Shown here: in pieces, positions 62,189 to 64,000 of the stretch | Layout of the letters: each line of letters opens with the position of its first letter | Position numbering within the stretch: the stretch's first letter is position 1 | Origin: Spirosoma pollinicola | Lineage (GTDB): Bacteria > Bacteroidota > Bacteroidia > Cytophagales > Spirosomataceae | Length of the DNA stretch: 64,000 bases | Direction: 5' to 3' | Assembly: GCF_002831565.1 (NCBI RefSeq) | Contig: NZ_CP025096.1 | Location: forward strand, 8,552,468 to 8,616,467 | Notes under the pieces: model-generated | The model's input: only the letters and a program-made list of their open reading frames with translations | Database searches by the model: none | Told to the model about the DNA's origin: nothing | Position numbers and translations under genes: made by a program

Positions 62189-62951
62189 ACTGACAATAAG
62201 CCATCAATATTATAAACCTACTCACGGAGCTATAAGCGCTTTATTTTACTATTTGGCAGACTTTTTTAAAGCACTTAATCTGAGAAGTGAGTATCTGATA
62301 AATTCGTTTCCAGTGAACGTTTGTGACAACATCCGCATCAGCCGGTCGCGGCTGGTAAGAGGAGAAGACTACCGGGGAAAGATCGTGTCCAAAAGGCGCT
62401 ACTTCTTTGGCTTTCGAGTTCAAATGGTGACTCCCCTCGAGAAGCAACCTGTGCAGTTTTTCATTCCGCCCGGCTCGTATGTTGATGTAAGTGCCCTTCA
62501 GATGATGCATTTGACTTTACCCGCTGGTAGCGAAGTTTACGGAGATTCAGGCTATACGGACTACGAACAGGAAGAATTGTATGCGGATTGTGAGCAGATT
62601 TACTTGACGATCCAACGCAAGGCGAATAGCCAGCGGCCTGATCAAGCCTGGGAAGGGGCTTACAAGAAAATGCTTCGTCAAGACATCGAGAAGGCTTTCA
62701 GCCAGGTTACGTTGCGGTTTCCCAAGAAAATTCATGCGGTTACCGAAGTGGGTTTTCTGATCAAAATCGTTTTGTTTCTATTGGCTTATGCTCTCGAAAC
62801 AAACTTGCAACATACAACTTAGAATAATTAGTAGCCTGGATGGGCTAACACGGTTTTGGGTATTGGTTAGAAAAGGATAGCACCAAGTGCTAATTATCAG
62901 TAAAAATAGCTTCATTGGTGTTATATAAGTAAACGTTCTGGTAAATTAGCT

Positions 62952-63500
62952 ATGATTGATCCACTTACGATCCGTATTCGTCCTGAGCAAAGTGCCGACC
63001 AGCCAGCCACTGAAGCGCTGGCGCTGGCCGCTTTTGATCCTGATCCCAGAGTCGCCGAATTGGTTCGGCGCTTACGAGCCTCTGACTCCCTAATTCCCGA
63101 GTTAAACTTAGTCGCTCAGCTAGAGGATACCCTTGTCGGACACCTCATGTTCAGTCGAACCTCTATCACGTCGGGTCATCAAGTAGCTCCGCTCTCTCCC
63201 TTGGGGGTGTTGCCTACTTACCAACGGCAGCATATTGGTTCTGCCTTGATGAAGCATGCCTTAAACTGGTTAGCCGCTAGCCCCTATCCGGTCGTGGTCT
63301 TAGAAGGCGTTCCTTCCTATTACCCCCGGTTTGGTTTTGTACCAGCTCACGACTTAGGGATTGATCCTCCTTTTAATCTACCTCCAGCTGTCTGGCAGGC
63401 TTACTGCTTACCGGCTTATAGTAGTCAGGTAAAGGGAACGGTTCACTATCCAGAACCCTTCGATTTGAACTTGCTACATTTGACTGGAGACTTTTTTTAG
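62952..63500 (+). CDS. GNAT-family N-acetyltransferase
   Basis: A 182-aa acetyltransferase of the YhbS-like group. The acetyl-CoA-binding segment is SPLGVLPTYQRQHIGSALMK (pattern Q/R-x-x-G-x-G/A). Other family features are RIRPEQSADQPATEALALAA at the start and VPSYYPRFGFVPAHDLGI. It acetylates an amino group of an unknown small molecule or protein. It stands alone between IS elements and appears intact. Confidence 0.93.
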   Translation: MIDPLTIRIRPEQSADQPATEALALAAFDPDPRVAELVRRLRASDSLIPELNLVAQLEDTLVGHLMFSRTSITSGHQVAPLSPLGVLPTYQRQHIGSALMKHALNWLAASPYPVVVLEGVPSYYPRFGFVPAHDLGIDPPFNLPPAVWQAYCLPAYSSQVKGTVHYPEPFDLNLLHLTGDFF

Positions 63501-63530
63501 GCAGATTTGAGGCCAAACTTCAATTTGACC

Positions 63531-63738
63531 ATGGTTAAACGACGTGTGTTTGACGAAGCATTCAAGGAAATGGCTGTCGAGCTGTCTTATGTAAAAGGAT
63601 CAATTCAAGAAGCCGCCCGCGAATTGGACATCGATCCAGGACGAATCAGCAAATGGAGACAACGCCACAAAAAAAACGATCAAACGTTGCCTGCCAATAC
63701 CACACTTACTGACGAACAGCAACAGATCAGAAGGTTGC
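63531..63738 (+). CDS. IS3-family orfA, cut at contig spacer
   Basis: MVKRRVFDEAFKEMAVELSY start with HTH_Tnp_1 domain (EAARELDIDPGRISKWRQRH). It ends at QQQIRRL where the spacer begins, before the leucine zipper. The remainder is outside this contig. Confidence 0.87.
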
Positions 63739-63750
63739 CTAGCTAGCTAG
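63739..63750. other. CTAGCTAGCTAG six-frame stop spacer (likely contig join 5)
   Basis: Exact 12-mer between an IS3 orfA and an IS630 fragment, both truncated. Confidence 0.87.
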
Positions 63751-64000
63751 TGGCCCTATTCATCATGCAAAAGTGGTTAAAACCGAATTTGATACTTGGG
63801 AAAGCCAAGGTCTATCCATTTTTTATTTACCTACCTACAGTCCTCATCTGAATCCCATTGAAATTCTGTGGCGCTTCTGCAAATATAAGTGGCTTAACAA
63901 AACGCATTATAAAAGCTGGTCAACCTTAAAGAAAGCTATTCTTTATATTTTTAAGGAGTATGGGTCGATATATACCATCAGCTTTACAAACCTTATTGTA
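63751..64000 (+). CDS. IS630-family transposase, C-terminal part, continues past window
   Basis: Reads KVVKTEFDTWESQGLSIFYL, PTYSPHLNPIEILWRFCKYK and WLNKTHYKSWSTLKKAILYI. A diverged relative of the fragment at 24434-24712. Open to the end of the window and truncated on the left by the spacer. Confidence 0.82.

Larger units (their letters stand above)
61170..62233 (-). mobile_element. IS630-family element inserted in IS982
   Basis: Ends CTGTGAATTAGCTTGTAATA (left) and, inverted, CCGTGAGTAGGTTTATAATA (right) are related. Two overlapping ORFs on the minus strand encode the transposase. It is flanked by TA. Confidence 0.8.
60912..62822 (+). mobile_element. IS982-family element split by an IS630 insertion
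   Basis: IS982 transposase N-terminal part 60912-61168: MSEKVVASYCFSDDFF, a one-base frame break in a T7 run, then QETRQQGSIKPQATPKVSDS, ARFFGGTQASAMLY and KSSFNRRLHRLAMTL. The C-terminal part 62234-62822 is SALFYYLADFFKALN, INSFPVNVCDNIRISRSRLV, KRRYFFGFRVQMV, VYGDSGYTDYEQEELY to LETNLQ. An IS630 element lies exactly between. TA stands at both junctions, the IS630 target duplication. Confidence 0.85.

Noticed and set aside
8790..63750. CTAGCTAGCTAG as a natural insertion hotspot or IS target site
   Set aside because: Each copy is exactly 12 bases, has stops in six frames, shows no target duplication, and always separates unrelated gene halves; an artificial spacer explains this better.
1..64000. 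tRNA and rRNA genes
   Set aside because: Looked for characteristic tRNA (GGTTCGAATCC-type) and rRNA segments by eye and saw none; a tRNA scan would be needed to exclude them fully.

Overview
The window looks like a Bacteroidota genome of the Cytophagales, most likely Spirosoma or a close relative. This is inferred from protein families (GH2, GH78 and GH97 glycosidases, TonB-dependent receptors with regulatory-like domains, an UpxY-type antiterminator, a Wzc-type BY-kinase) and from many Bacteroidota-type IS elements. The sequence is probably not one natural molecule. Five copies of CTAGCTAGCTAG, a 12-mer with stops in all six frames, lie at 8790, 24713, 38126, 51465 and 63739. Each sits where a transposase gene is cut off. 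They read as spacers between contigs, giving segments 1-8789, 8802-24712, 24725-38125, 38138-51464, 51477-63738 and 63751-64000.

Layout. 1-5.4 kb: glycan degradation (GH2, GH78, ECF sigma factor). 5.7-9.6 kb: serine recombinase, then IS1182 and IS110 debris. 9.7-11.7 kb: potassium transporter. 12-13.4 kb: GC-rich, hairpin-rich DNA with no recognisable gene. 14-15 kb: decayed IS3. 15.1-18.2 kb: barrel-like protein, broken SDR, NTF2-like protein and divergent AraC regulator. 19.8-24.3 kb: full-length LanB dehydratase, small cysteine-free acidic peptide and CPBP protease, a candidate peptide-modification locus. 24.4-27.6 kb: IS fragments and pseudogenes. 28-37.6 kb: exopolysaccharide locus on the minus strand (Wza fragment, Wzc, broken UpxY, Wzy, Wzx, glycosyltransferases), partly decayed and very AT-rich. 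38.4-51.2 kb: intact genes (metallopeptidase-like lipoprotein, MG2/TonB-plug protein, monooxygenase, GH97, GxxExxY protein, aldo/keto reductase, two-component pair, TonB receptor). 51.2-56.1 kb: nested IS110, group II intron and IS3. 56.4-63.7 kb: duplicated small gene with a conserved leader, tandem non-coding repeats, ArsR-type regulator, ISL3 wreck, IS630 nested in IS982 and a GNAT.

The most unusual signal is a family of 17-nt GC-rich inserts found only in IS elements (IS1182, IS110, IS1, IS3). Each is built from two interlocking 4-bp hairpins: nt 1-4 pair with 9-12 and nt 6-9 pair with 14-17, sharing nt 9. Sequences differ but pairing is kept. Each appears to replace one base (net +16), breaking the frame. 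Two otherwise identical IS110 copies in the window differ by exactly three of them, which points to recent mobility. I know of no described element with this design.
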